DNA of 32,716 nt, from assembly GCA_029941885.1 (NCBI GenBank), contig JAPYTP010000049.1, positions 1-32,716 on the forward strand, read 5' to 3'. Below are positions 6,583-14,552 of this stretch, one piece after another. The notes below the pieces were generated by a model. That model searched no databases. It saw only the letters and a list, made by a program, of their open reading frames with translations, and had not been told where the DNA came from. Positions within the stretch are counted from its first letter, which is position 1. Every line of letters begins with the position of its first letter. A program made the position numbers and the translations under genes. The stretch is from Myxococcota bacterium. GTDB taxonomy: Bacteria > Myxococcota_A > UBA9160 > UBA4427.

Positions 6583-6618
6583 TAAAGAGTCAAGCAAAAA
6601 CGAGGATGGGGGATTTCA

Positions 6619-9540
6619 GTGAGCGACGAACTCGAGATCGGTGGATCGGACGGAACGACGGACGCGGCAAGCGCTCCGGTAACCTCAGGCCAGACCTCGA
6701 GTCCCGCGGCAAATCAGAGTTCGAAGACCCGTAAACCCCAGAAGCGTTCCCTCTCCCCCTCCACATCTACCTCGGGCACCGGCCTCTGGATTGCGCGCCA
6801 CTTCACGAGCCCCGATGCCGATCCCTTCGACGGGGTCGAATGGGAACTCCGCGCAGCGACGATCACGAACGAAAAGGGCGAGATCGTCTTCGAACAAACC
6901 GACGTCGAGATCCCGAAGAGCTGGTCGCAGCTCGCGACCAACGTCGTCGTCTCCAAATATTTCCGCGGCCATGTAGGCACGCCCGAGCGCGAAACGAGCG
7001 TCAAGCAATTGATCGGTCGAGTGGTCGGTCGGATCCGCCAATGGGGCGAAGAGGGCGGTTATTTCGCGACCGAGGAGGACGCTCGTGCCTACGCGGATGA
7101 GCTGACCTACCTGCTGGTGCACCAGAAGATGGCGTTCAATAGCCCGGTCTGGTTCAACCTTGGCGTCGAAAACACGCCTCAGCAGGCGAGCGCGTGCTTC
7201 ATCAACTCCGTCGACGATACGATGGAGTCGATCATGGATCTGGCCAAGACCGAGGCCATGCTCTTCAAGGGCGGTTCCGGGACCGGCAGCAACCTTTCAT
7301 CGATCCGGTCGTCCCGTGAACAGCTGAAGGGCGGTGGCGTCGCTTCGGGTCCGGTCTCGTTCATGCGCGGCTTCGACGCTTTCGCCGGTGTGATCAAGTC
7401 CGGGGGCAAGACGCGTCGCGCCGCAAAGATGGTGATCCTGAACGTCGATCATCCCGACGTCATGGACTTCGTGAACTGCAAGGCCAATGAAGAGAAGAAG
7501 GCCTGGTCACTGATCGAAGAGGGCTATGACGGCGGGTTCAACGTGCCCGGTGGCGCCTACGATTCCGTCTTTTTTCAGAATGCCAATCACTCGGTCCGTG
7601 TCACCGATGAGTTCATGACCTCCGCGGGAATCGGTGGGGCCTGGCAGACAAAGTCGGTGACGACGGGAGAGCCCATCGAGACCTTTCGCGCCGACGAACT
7701 TCTGCGCGGGATGGCCGACGCGGCGCATATCTGCGGGGATCCGGGGATCCAGTACGACTCGACGATCAACCGGTGGAATCCGGTCAAGAACTCCGGCCGG
7801 ATCAACTCGAGCAACCCCTGCTCCGAGTACATGTTCCTGGACGACACGGCCTGCAACCTGGCCAGCTTGAACCTGATGAAATTCCTGTCCGCCGAGGGCG
7901 AGTTCCAGGTCGAGGATTATCGCGTGGCCTCCGGGCTGACGATCCTCGGGCAGGAGATCGTGGTCGACTTCGCCGACTATCCTACGCAGCAGATCGAGCG
8001 AAACAGCCACTTGTACCGACCCCTCGGGCTGGGCTACGCCAATCTTGGGGCGCTGTTGATGGCCAAAGGGCTGGCCTATGACTCCGATCACGGACGGAAT
8101 GTCGCCGCGGCACTGACCTCGCTCATGTGTGGCGAGGCGTATCGGATGAGCGCCGAGATCGCCGAGGCGATGGGCCCCTTCCCCCGTTACAAGGCCAATC
8201 GGAAGCCGTTCCTCGAGGTGATCGAGATGCATCGCGACGCCGCCTACGCGGCTCCGCCGTCGGGCGTCGCGAAGGACCTCATGAAGGCGGCGCGGAAATC
8301 GTGGGACGAGGCGCTGGAGCTCGGTCAAGAACACGGATACAAGAATGGTCAGGTGACGGTGCTCGCGCCGACCGGCACGATCGCATTCATGATGGATTGC
8401 GACACCACCGGTGTCGAACCCGATATCGCTCTCGTCAAATACAAGAAGCTGGTCGGTGGCGGTTTCCTCAAGATCGTCAACAACACGGTTCCGATGGCAC
8501 TCGGCACGCTCGGCTATTCCCAGGCCGAGGTCGACGAGATCATCGCCTACATCGACGATCGCGAGACGATCGAGGGCGCGCCGGGTCTGAAGGATGAGCA
8601 TCTACCGGTCTTCGACTGCGCGTTCCGTGCACAGAACGGCGTTCGAACGATCGACTGGATGGGACATATCCGGATGATGGGTGCGGTTCAGCCCTTCCTC
8701 TCGGGCGCGATCTCGAAGACGGTGAACATGCCCACCGACGCGACGGTGGAGGACATCGTCGAGGCCTATTCCGAGGGTTGGAAGCTTGGGCTGAAGGCGC
8801 TCGCGGTCTATCGGGACGGCAGCAAACGGACGCAGCCGCTCAACGCAGGGCGCGATGCGGATGCGCAGGCGGAAGGGGCCTCGGGAAACCTCGTCGAACT
8901 CGATCAGTACCGGCCGCGCCGGCGCAAGCTCAACGATACGCGCGTCGCCGCGACCCACAAATTCTCGATCGCAGGGCACGAGGGGTACCTCACGACAGGT
9001 CTCTACGAGGATGGTCAGCCGGGCGAGATCTTCCTCAAGATGGCGAAGGAGGGGAGTACGGTCTCGGGTCTGATGGATACGATCGCCACGATGACCTCGA
9101 TCTCGCTGCAGTACGGCGTGCCGCTCAAGGCGCTCGTCGACAAGTTCAGTCACACGCGTTTCGAACCCTCGGGTTTCACCAACAACAAGGAGATCCCGAT
9201 CGCCAAGTCCGTGATGGACTACGTGTTCCGGTACCTCGGGATTCGCTTCCTCGAGGTCGAGGAGGAGGTGTCGAACGATGGCTCGGGGGAGGGCGGGACC
9301 GCAGTCCCGATCTCGATTCAGCCGATGCATCAGATCGCGACGCCCGGCCAGGCGGCGGGTGCCGTTGCAGGCGGCTCGGGTGATGCAACCTCCATGGCGG
9401 CGATGCCGGTGGCTCAACAGAGCGTGAGCTTCGTGAACCAGGCCGATGCTCCATCGTGCATGGACTGCGGCTCGATCATGATCCGTAACGGGGCCTGTTA
9501 TAAATGCCCGAATTGCGGGAGCACGAGCGGCTGCAGCTGA
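6619..9540 (+). CDS. nrdJ: Class II (adenosylcobalamin-dependent) ribonucleoside-diphosphate reductase
   Basis: This 973-residue enzyme reduces ribonucleotides to deoxyribonucleotides with B12 as radical source, independent of oxygen. The catalytic finger loop NPCSE places Asn399, Cys401 and Glu403. The redox pair is Cys193 (SACFINS) and Cys412 (DDTACNLASLN), and the 11-residue spacing between Cys401 and Cys412 matches known class II enzymes. Other blocks are FKGGSGTGSNLSSIRS, GGKTRRAAKMVILNVDHPD, NANHSVRV and APTGTIAFMMDCDTTGVEP. The C-terminus holds two CxxC pairs (CMDC and CPNC) for thioredoxin-linked re-reduction. The first 50 residues are Ser/Thr-rich and poorly structured. The GTG at 6619 is chosen for its upstream GGGGGA and GAGG and its N-terminus. 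The flanking genes look unrelated, and regulation probably lies in the 749 bp region upstream. Confidence 0.95.
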   Translation: MSDELEIGGSDGTTDAASAPVTSGQTSSPAANQSSKTRKPQKRSLSPSTSTSGTGLWIARHFTSPDADPFDGVEWELRAATITNEKGEIVFEQTDVEIPKSWSQLATNVVVSKYFRGHVGTPERETSVKQLIGRVVGRIRQWGEEGGYFATEEDARAYADELTYLLVHQKMAFNSPVWFNLGVENTPQQASACFINSVDDTMESIMDLAKTEAMLFKGGSGTGSNLSSIRSSREQLKGGGVASGPVSFMRGFDAFAGVIKSGGKTRRAAKMVILNVDHPDVMDFVNCKANEEKKAWSLIEEGYDGGFNVPGGAYDSVFFQNANHSVRVTDEFMTSAGIGGAWQTKSVTTGEPIETFRADELLRGMADAAHICGDPGIQYDSTINRWNPVKNSGRINSSNPCSEYMFLDDTACNLASLNLMKFLSAEGEFQVEDYRVASGLTILGQEIVVDFADYPTQQIERNSHLYRPLGLGYANLGALLMAKGLAYDSDHGRNVAAALTSLMCGEAYRMSAEIAEAMGPFPRYKANRKPFLEVIEMHRDAAYAAPPSGVAKDLMKAARKSWDEALELGQEHGYKNGQVTVLAPTGTIAFMMDCDTTGVEPDIALVKYKKLVGGGFLKIVNNTVPMALGTLGYSQAEVDEIIAYIDDRETIEGAPGLKDEHLPVFDCAFRAQNGVRTIDWMGHIRMMGAVQPFLSGAISKTVNMPTDATVEDIVEAYSEGWKLGLKALAVYRDGSKRTQPLNAGRDADAQAEGASGNLVELDQYRPRRRKLNDTRVAATHKFSIAGHEGYLTTGLYEDGQPGEIFLKMAKEGSTVSGLMDTIATMTSISLQYGVPLKALVDKFSHTRFEPSGFTNNKEIPIAKSVMDYVFRYLGIRFLEVEEEVSNDGSGEGGTAVPISIQPMHQIATPGQAAGAVAGGSGDATSMAAMPVAQQSVSFVNQADAPSCMDCGSIMIRNGACYKCPNCGSTSGCS

Positions 9541-9732
9541 TTTCTCGTCTCCGGATCTTGGCCGACGAGATCTGCAGGAGACGATGGGATGGGCGGAGTA
9601 TTGCTGGCGGCCGGCTGGACCGCCTGGGCCGGCGGACGAACGTACGCGACGCTGTGATCGTAGAATCGATCGCTTCGTCGCGTTTTCTTTGATCTGCGCG
9701 GCCGGTATCCACGCGATCGAGGAGGGTTGGCA

Positions 9733-10824
9733 GTGAATCAACTCATTGGATCTGGGGTTTGGCCCTTGCGCGGCAGACGAATTCTTCGATTCACGATATT
9801 CGGTTCGATCTTCGCCCTGCTCACGAGCGGCTGTATCTCCATCGACCTGCTGGCGGCCGGTTCGCGCGAACCCCTCGCAGAAAGCGTCGTGCGCGGACAG
9901 GAAGGCCCCAAGATCCTCCTGCTCGACATCGATGGGGTGATCAGTGGCGCCGTGTCTCCGGCGAGCTTCCTCGGTCTCGGAACATCGAGCATGGTCGGTC
10001 GGGTTCGTGAAGTGCTCGATCGGGCCAGGGAAGATGAAGACGTCCGCGCGATCCTGTTGCGAATCGACAGTCCGGGTGGGACTGCGACGGCGAGCGAGCA
10101 GATCTACACCGAGATCATGCGCTTCAAGGCGGCTCGACAGGTTCCGGTCGTGGCGCAACTCCTCACGACCGCCGCCTCCGGCGGCTATTACATCGCCATG
10201 GCCGCTGATTCCGTGCAGGCCCATCCAACGACCGTGACGGGTTCGATCGGCGTCATCTTTACGAGCGTGAACGTCGCCGGCTTGATGGAGAAGCTCGGAG
10301 TCGAGGATCAAACGATCACCGGCGGCGAGTTCAAGGATGTCGGCTCGCCCTTTCGCCGTTTGACGGCCGAGGAACGGGTTCAGCTCCAGATGATCGTCGA
10401 TGATCTGCACACTCGTTTCCGCGAGATCGTCGCGACGGGGCGTCCCAAGCTCACTCCCGACGAAGTCATCGCCCTCGCCAACGGTCGGATCTACAGCGCA
10501 CCGCAGGCTCTCGAAAACGGGCTCATCGATCGCATCGGCACCCTCGAGGATGCCATCGGCCTGATCGAAGATAGGTTGGGTATATCGTCGTCTCGGGTCG
10601 TCGCCTATCACCGGCCCAACGAGCAACGCCGAAACCTCTACGCTCGGGCCATGCCGGGCCTGCCGATGCGGACGTTTCCTGCAATGCCCGGGATGACGAG
10701 CGGGTCGGTCATGAGGATCTCGGCCGAGCAGCTCGCGGCGCTCAGCCTAGGAAATCTCCTTCGCCGGCCGGGGTTTCACTACCTGTGGTGGCCCGGGCTG
10801 CTCTCCGTAGGATCCGGGTATTGA
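9733..10824 (+). CDS. sppA: SppA-like signal peptide peptidase, probable lipoprotein
   Basis: This 363-residue S49 serine protease belongs to the short-type SppA family, which degrades cleaved signal peptides at the inner membrane. After the N-terminal hydrophobic segment comes ILLLDIDGVISG, then RIDSPGGTATASEQIY, the nucleophile Ser149 in TTAASGGYYIAMAAD, VTGSIGVIF, and the general-base Lys201 in GGEFKDVGSPFR. The Ser/Lys spacing agrees with the Bacillus-type enzyme. The segment FTIFGSIFALLTSGC looks like a lipoprotein signal with Cys as the lipid site, which is unusual for SppA, and Thr at -3 is not ideal. The GTG at 9733 is preferred over the in-frame TTG at 9727 because GGAGGG at 9721-9726 is then 6 nt away. 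The C-terminal tail (PMRTFPAMPGM and beyond) is not conserved in the family as I know it. Confidence 0.85.
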   Translation: MNQLIGSGVWPLRGRRILRFTIFGSIFALLTSGCISIDLLAAGSREPLAESVVRGQEGPKILLLDIDGVISGAVSPASFLGLGTSSMVGRVREVLDRAREDEDVRAILLRIDSPGGTATASEQIYTEIMRFKAARQVPVVAQLLTTAASGGYYIAMAADSVQAHPTTVTGSIGVIFTSVNVAGLMEKLGVEDQTITGGEFKDVGSPFRRLTAEERVQLQMIVDDLHTRFREIVATGRPKLTPDEVIALANGRIYSAPQALENGLIDRIGTLEDAIGLIEDRLGISSSRVVAYHRPNEQRRNLYARAMPGLPMRTFPAMPGMTSGSVMRISAEQLAALSLGNLLRRPGFHYLWWPGLLSVGSGY

Positions 10825-10851
10825 TCTCAGCGGTCGAGGGTTTTCGCGCCG

Positions 10852-11988
10852 CTAGTTCTTGTCCAGCGAGACGCGCAAGATCCGGTCCCCCTTGAAGGAA
10901 CCGACGAAGAGTTCCTGCCCGACCTGCAGGCCGACGGTGCCCGCGCCCATGGGTACGCCGTTGCTTTCGTAGACCGGGCCGAGGGTCGTCATCGTCTCGG
11001 GATCGACTGCGACGATCTTGAATGGAATCGGGCACGATCCCTGTTTCAGGGCCTCGCACGCCACGAAATCCGCCGGATCCTGCAAGCTCAGCGAGGCGAC
11101 CAGGAGCCGACCGTCGGGACTCCATGTGACATTATCGGGTGTCATGACAGGAGCGCGTCCGAGCTCGCGACCGCTGGCGACTTCCACCTTGCGGATGCTG
11201 TTTTCACCCGAGGCATTCATGTAGATCAGGCGGCCGTCGGCCGAAGTCACGATTCCATTGGGCATCACGGCGTCCGTTCCCTCGATCTTGCGGTAGCCAC
11301 GATTCGGGGACCACGCGAAGGCGTGCCCTGTCGGCTCGCTGGGCATCCCGCCCTCGAACTCGAGTGCGCCCGAGAGGGAATCCATCTTGGTCGTATAGAA
11401 GCCGCCGTTCGGCAGACCGGCGACCTCATTGAGGGAAGCGTCGTCGGGCGCCAGGACGCAACCCCGCCAGCTGATGCGCCAATCGATTCCCCGACCCTGG
11501 ACCTCGAAGAATTCGACCGCCTCGCGACTGCCGTGCTGAACCACGAGCAGCAGCAGGCGCCCGTCGTCGCGACGAACCAGATCGATCCCGTGACTGTTGA
11601 AGGCTCGGGTCGGCCCTGTCCTACACGTGGGATCCCCCCAGCCAGCCTCGGCGACGGCGGTGGCTTCGCCCCCCCGATAGACCGTGCGGCGCTCTTCGCT
11701 GTCGAGAGCGAAGACGACGAGGCCCCCCTCGTCCTCGGCAGACTGCCCGTATTCGCCGATCAAGATCGCCTGATTGCCCGGCAACGGAACCATGTCCTCG
11801 GGATTCGTGAAGGTACAGATCGGGCGGGCGTTGGCCTTCGGTTCACATTCCGCGTCCGCCATGGGTTGCGGGTCACTCATGACGCAGCCGCCGAGAAGGG
11901 CGGCCGAGGCAATCAACGCGAGCCACGTCTCACGTGGCAGGGCGAGTCTCACGAGGGTCACACGGCGGGTGAGCGGAGCGATATTCAA
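10852..11988 (-). CDS. Beta-propeller (SMP-30/paraoxonase-like) lipoprotein
   Basis: This 378-residue secreted protein has a 34-residue lipoprotein signal peptide ending in ALLGGC. The rest shows beta-propeller blades resembling the SMP-30/gluconolactonase and arylesterase families: HGIDLVRRDDGRLLLLVVQHG, LNEVAGLPNGGFYTTK, MPNGIVTSADGRLIYMNAS, and PDNVTWSPDGRLLVAS. The SHGID, LNE, PNGI and PDN segments supply acidic and Asn residues like the central calcium site of these enzymes, so lactonase or esterase activity is plausible but unproven. The frame stays open to a GTG at 12081, but the TTG at 11988 is preferred because GGAGG lies 8 nt upstream and it gives a proper signal peptide. It should sit in the outer membrane or periplasm. 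It is divergent from the P450 gene across 188 bp. Confidence 0.7.
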   Translation of the reverse strand: MNIAPLTRRVTLVRLALPRETWLALIASAALLGGCVMSDPQPMADAECEPKANARPICTFTNPEDMVPLPGNQAILIGEYGQSAEDEGGLVVFALDSEERRTVYRGGEATAVAEAGWGDPTCRTGPTRAFNSHGIDLVRRDDGRLLLLVVQHGSREAVEFFEVQGRGIDWRISWRGCVLAPDDASLNEVAGLPNGGFYTTKMDSLSGALEFEGGMPSEPTGHAFAWSPNRGYRKIEGTDAVMPNGIVTSADGRLIYMNASGENSIRKVEVASGRELGRAPVMTPDNVTWSPDGRLLVASLSLQDPADFVACEALKQGSCPIPFKIVAVDPETMTTLGPVYESNGVPMGAGTVGLQVGQELFVGSFKGDRILRVSLDKN

Positions 11989-12176
11989 TGGATCGTCCTC
12001 CGGGTTGGGACCTATCTGTAGACCAGCCCGGGTGGCTCGGGAAGCCTGCTTTCCCACGCGGTTCCCGGAGCGAAGCCCCACATGAGACGGGCGAGACGGG
12101 GCCGACTGTCAGTTGCCGTTTCGCAGCGTACGATCGGCCCACCGGTGGCTAGCATCGAGGGCGACGAGGAGGAAAG

Positions 12177-13418
12177 ATGTCACGTGCAGATTCGCTCACG
12201 GCCGAGGAGGTCATCGGCAGCCGCGGCTTCGTCGATGACGGCTATCCCCACGATGCCTGGCGGGTGCTTCGTGAAGAGGCGCCACTTCGTTATTTCGATC
12301 TCTCGCCCCGGCCCGGATTTTGGGCCGTCGTCCGGCGGGCCGATATCGTGTGGCTGTCGAAGCAGCCCGATCGATTCCTGAACGCGCCCCGCGTGGCCGT
12401 GTTCTCGGACAGTCCGCCCCCTGATCCGGATTTTCCGAATCGCCAGATCGTTCGGCATCTGCTCAACATGGATCCGCCCGAACATCCCGACTACCGAAGT
12501 CTCGCGAGCAGCTGGTTTACGCCCCGAGCGATCGGGCGCAGGCGAAAGGAAATCGAGAGGATCTCGACGGATCTGATCGACGAACTTGCGAAAAAGAACG
12601 AAGCCGATTTCGTCGCCGATTTTGCGGCGCCGCTGACGCTCTCCGTGCTTGCTGACATGCTGGGTGTGCCGCGGGAAGATTGGATGAGGCTCTTCGAGTG
12701 GACGAACCAGATGGCCGGGCCGGGGGATCCCGAATACCAGATCGACGACGATGCGGGCACGACGATGCGCACGGCCCGGGACGAAATGTTCAGCTATTTC
12801 TCCGCGATGGTCGAAGCCCGACGCGCTTCGCCCCGTGATGACATCGTGAGCGTGCTCGCGTCCGCGGAACTGAAGGGTCTCCCCGTCCCCGCCTACGAAC
12901 TTCTCTCCTATTTCTCACTGCTCGTGGTGGCGGGAAACGAGACGACCCGGAACGCCGCGAGCGGGGGACTTCTCGCGCTGATCGAGAATCCAGGGGAGTT
13001 GGAAAAATTGCGAGCGAACCCTGCGCTCGTGCCGAAGGCCACGGAAGAGATCATCCGCTGGACCTCCCCAGTCGTGCAGTTCTGTCGGACCCCCGTCGAG
13101 GATTTCGAGATGCACGGGCAGAAGATCCGCGCAGGAGAGTCCCTCTGCCTGTTGTATCCCTCAGCGAATCGTGATGCGGAGGTTTTCGAGGATCCCGATT
13201 CCTTCAAGGTCGATCGCTCGCCTAATCCCCATCTCGGTTTTGGCATCGGGGAGCATTTCTGTCTTGGTGCCAACCTGGCAAGACTCGAAATCCGGATCGC
13301 CCTCGAGAAACTGGTCCCGCGGCTCGAAGAGATCGAACTCGCCGGTCCCTTCGAACGAATGAAATCGAGTTTTCTCGGCGGCGTGAAGCGCATGCCGATC
13401 CGCTACCGGTTGCGTTAG
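12177..13418 (+). CDS. Cytochrome P450, CYP124/125/142-like
   Basis: This 413-residue soluble bacterial P450 is predicted to hydroxylate a hydrophobic substrate using electrons from a ferredoxin partner. The I-helix oxygen-activation motif is VAGNETTRNA, with Asn in place of the more common His, as in the steroid/isoprenoid-oxidising CYP124, CYP125 and CYP142 groups. The K-helix ExxR is EEIIRW. The haem loop is FGIGEHFCLGANLAR with the axial Cys362. LLNMDPPEHPDYRSLASSWFTPRAI is the usual C-helix region. The start ATG has GAGGAGGAAAG immediately upstream. No ferredoxin, reductase or sterol-catabolism gene is adjacent, so the substrate is an inference from motif similarity only. The gene converges on the patatin gene with 24 bp between stops. 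Confidence 0.9.
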   Translation: MSRADSLTAEEVIGSRGFVDDGYPHDAWRVLREEAPLRYFDLSPRPGFWAVVRRADIVWLSKQPDRFLNAPRVAVFSDSPPPDPDFPNRQIVRHLLNMDPPEHPDYRSLASSWFTPRAIGRRRKEIERISTDLIDELAKKNEADFVADFAAPLTLSVLADMLGVPREDWMRLFEWTNQMAGPGDPEYQIDDDAGTTMRTARDEMFSYFSAMVEARRASPRDDIVSVLASAELKGLPVPAYELLSYFSLLVVAGNETTRNAASGGLLALIENPGELEKLRANPALVPKATEEIIRWTSPVVQFCRTPVEDFEMHGQKIRAGESLCLLYPSANRDAEVFEDPDSFKVDRSPNPHLGFGIGEHFCLGANLARLEIRIALEKLVPRLEEIELAGPFERMKSSFLGGVKRMPIRYRLR

Positions 13419-13442
13419 GTCGGGTCGAGGGCCCGTCCCCCT

Positions 13443-14534
13443 TCAACTTCCGAAGGGTTCGATCACATCCACCAGCCTCTTGGCGTCGATGAGTTCCCCG
13501 AAGTCCTCCCCCAGTACACGACATCGTTCGACGATGCCGCGCCAGCGTTCGATTCGCTGCTCGGTCGAAAACTCCAGAAAATCGTTCCGATCCGGGACCT
13601 TGCCGCCCGGGAGCGTCGCCACGAACTGCTTCGATGGCGCGATCATCACGACATCGTCGAGCGATTCCTGCGTCGGGCGTCGCCAGGGAAGAGGCTTGTC
13701 GAACCAGCCCGGCACGATCCGATCGAAGAAATGAGCGAAGAGAACGAGCCCCTCACGCCGCTGAAACGAAAAGTCGAAGTGATAGTCGATGATCCCACCG
13801 TCGAAGAGCATTCCAGGGACATCGGGGGTCGTTCGAACCCCTTCCATCAGGAGCGGGATCGATCCACTCGCGAGCAGCGCGTGTCGTACGCGCTCGGGTG
13901 TGAGCGCGTGGATGTGCGTCACAAAGTCGTCGAAGCGGAGCGAGGTCTGTTCGGGGTCCGCTATTGCGCCGGACGAATGGAAGAGGATTCGGTCGAAGCT
14001 GTGGCCGAGCGTCCGTCGGGACAAGAGGTTCTGTGCTGCGCCGAGGGCCAATTGAAACTGGAAGCGGAGCCCGCGATCGAGACCCCGATCGTTTCGGAGG
14101 CGAGCGGCGACGATATGGCTTCGCAGGAGCGGGTGTGAGCAGATTTCCTCCGCGCCGTCCCGTCCCAGCACGAGCTCGAGGATCCGGTCGCTTTTCTCGG
14201 AGATCGAGCGCTGTGGGGGCTGCACCGTCCCCTCGTAGGCCTGCTCGACATAGGCGGTCGCGAAGCGGGCCAGGGCCGCGTGGGGGTCGCTCTGTGCGAA
14301 GCAGGCGTGACGGAAGCTGCCGATCGAGGAGCCGAGCAGGTCGAGGGGGGTCGATCTCGACAGGATCACACGATCGATGAGGGCGGCGTCGAGGTGGCGG
14401 AGGACGAGCCACTTGGCACCACCCGAGGCACCGACGAGTGTGCCGAAGAGGTCCGGATGGAACCCCTCGGTGCGCAATCGTTGGATCGCCCGCGCACCGG
14501 CGCGCACGACGAGGTTGTTTTGCGTCACCGCCAC
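13443..14534 (-). CDS. Patatin-like phospholipase family protein
   Basis: This 363-residue protein has the patatin catalytic dyad layout: oxyanion loop GASGGAKWL, nucleophile Ser70 in GSSIGS (GxSxG), and catalytic Asp in LFDGGIIDYHFD near residue 244. Patatins are lipid acyl hydrolases. The rest, including EGLVLFAHFFDRIVPGWFDKPLPWR and an acidic C-terminus, looks like a longer cytosolic subtype. No signal peptide is seen. The start is a GTG without a strong ribosome binding site, 18 bp after the ETF-QO stop on the same strand, so both genes are likely co-transcribed. A second in-frame GTG lies two codons later. A role in releasing fatty acids for beta-oxidation would fit the ETF-QO neighbour, but that is inference. 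Confidence 0.8.
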   Translation of the reverse strand: MAVTQNNLVVRAGARAIQRLRTEGFHPDLFGTLVGASGGAKWLVLRHLDAALIDRVILSRSTPLDLLGSSIGSFRHACFAQSDPHAALARFATAYVEQAYEGTVQPPQRSISEKSDRILELVLGRDGAEEICSHPLLRSHIVAARLRNDRGLDRGLRFQFQLALGAAQNLLSRRTLGHSFDRILFHSSGAIADPEQTSLRFDDFVTHIHALTPERVRHALLASGSIPLLMEGVRTTPDVPGMLFDGGIIDYHFDFSFQRREGLVLFAHFFDRIVPGWFDKPLPWRRPTQESLDDVVMIAPSKQFVATLPGGKVPDRNDFLEFSTEQRIERWRGIVERCRVLGEDFGELIDAKRLVDVIEPFGS

Positions 14535-14552
14535 GTTGATCCCGAAAGCCGA

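Larger units (their letters stand above)
6210..6618 (+). ncRNA. Long structured leader RNA of nrdJ, candidate regulatory element
   Basis: The stretch between the predicted promoter and the nrdJ start is rich in inverted repeats. GTTCCTCC/GGAGGAAC (6268-6275/6311-6318) closes over CGCAAC/GTTGCG (6292-6297/6304-6309). ACAC/GTGT (6362-6365/6386-6389) closes over GGGG/CCCC (6375-6378/6382-6385). A 12-bp perfect hairpin with GAAT loop lies at 6456-6483. Then come two tandem copies of GAGTCGGGAAA (6523-6544) and the GGGTT tract. An 11-codon upstream frame (6245-6280, MDLNGDVRFLL) is also present. I could not match the conserved core of the adenosylcobalamin riboswitch, although NrdJ is B12-dependent. 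Conserved RNA motifs upstream of nrdJ genes have been described, and this could be one; only a covariance-model search can tell. Confidence 0.45.

Noticed and set aside
8602..10626. 674-codon minus-strand frame opposite nrdJ and sppA
   Set aside because: An antisense shadow spanning two real genes, with no domain recognised.
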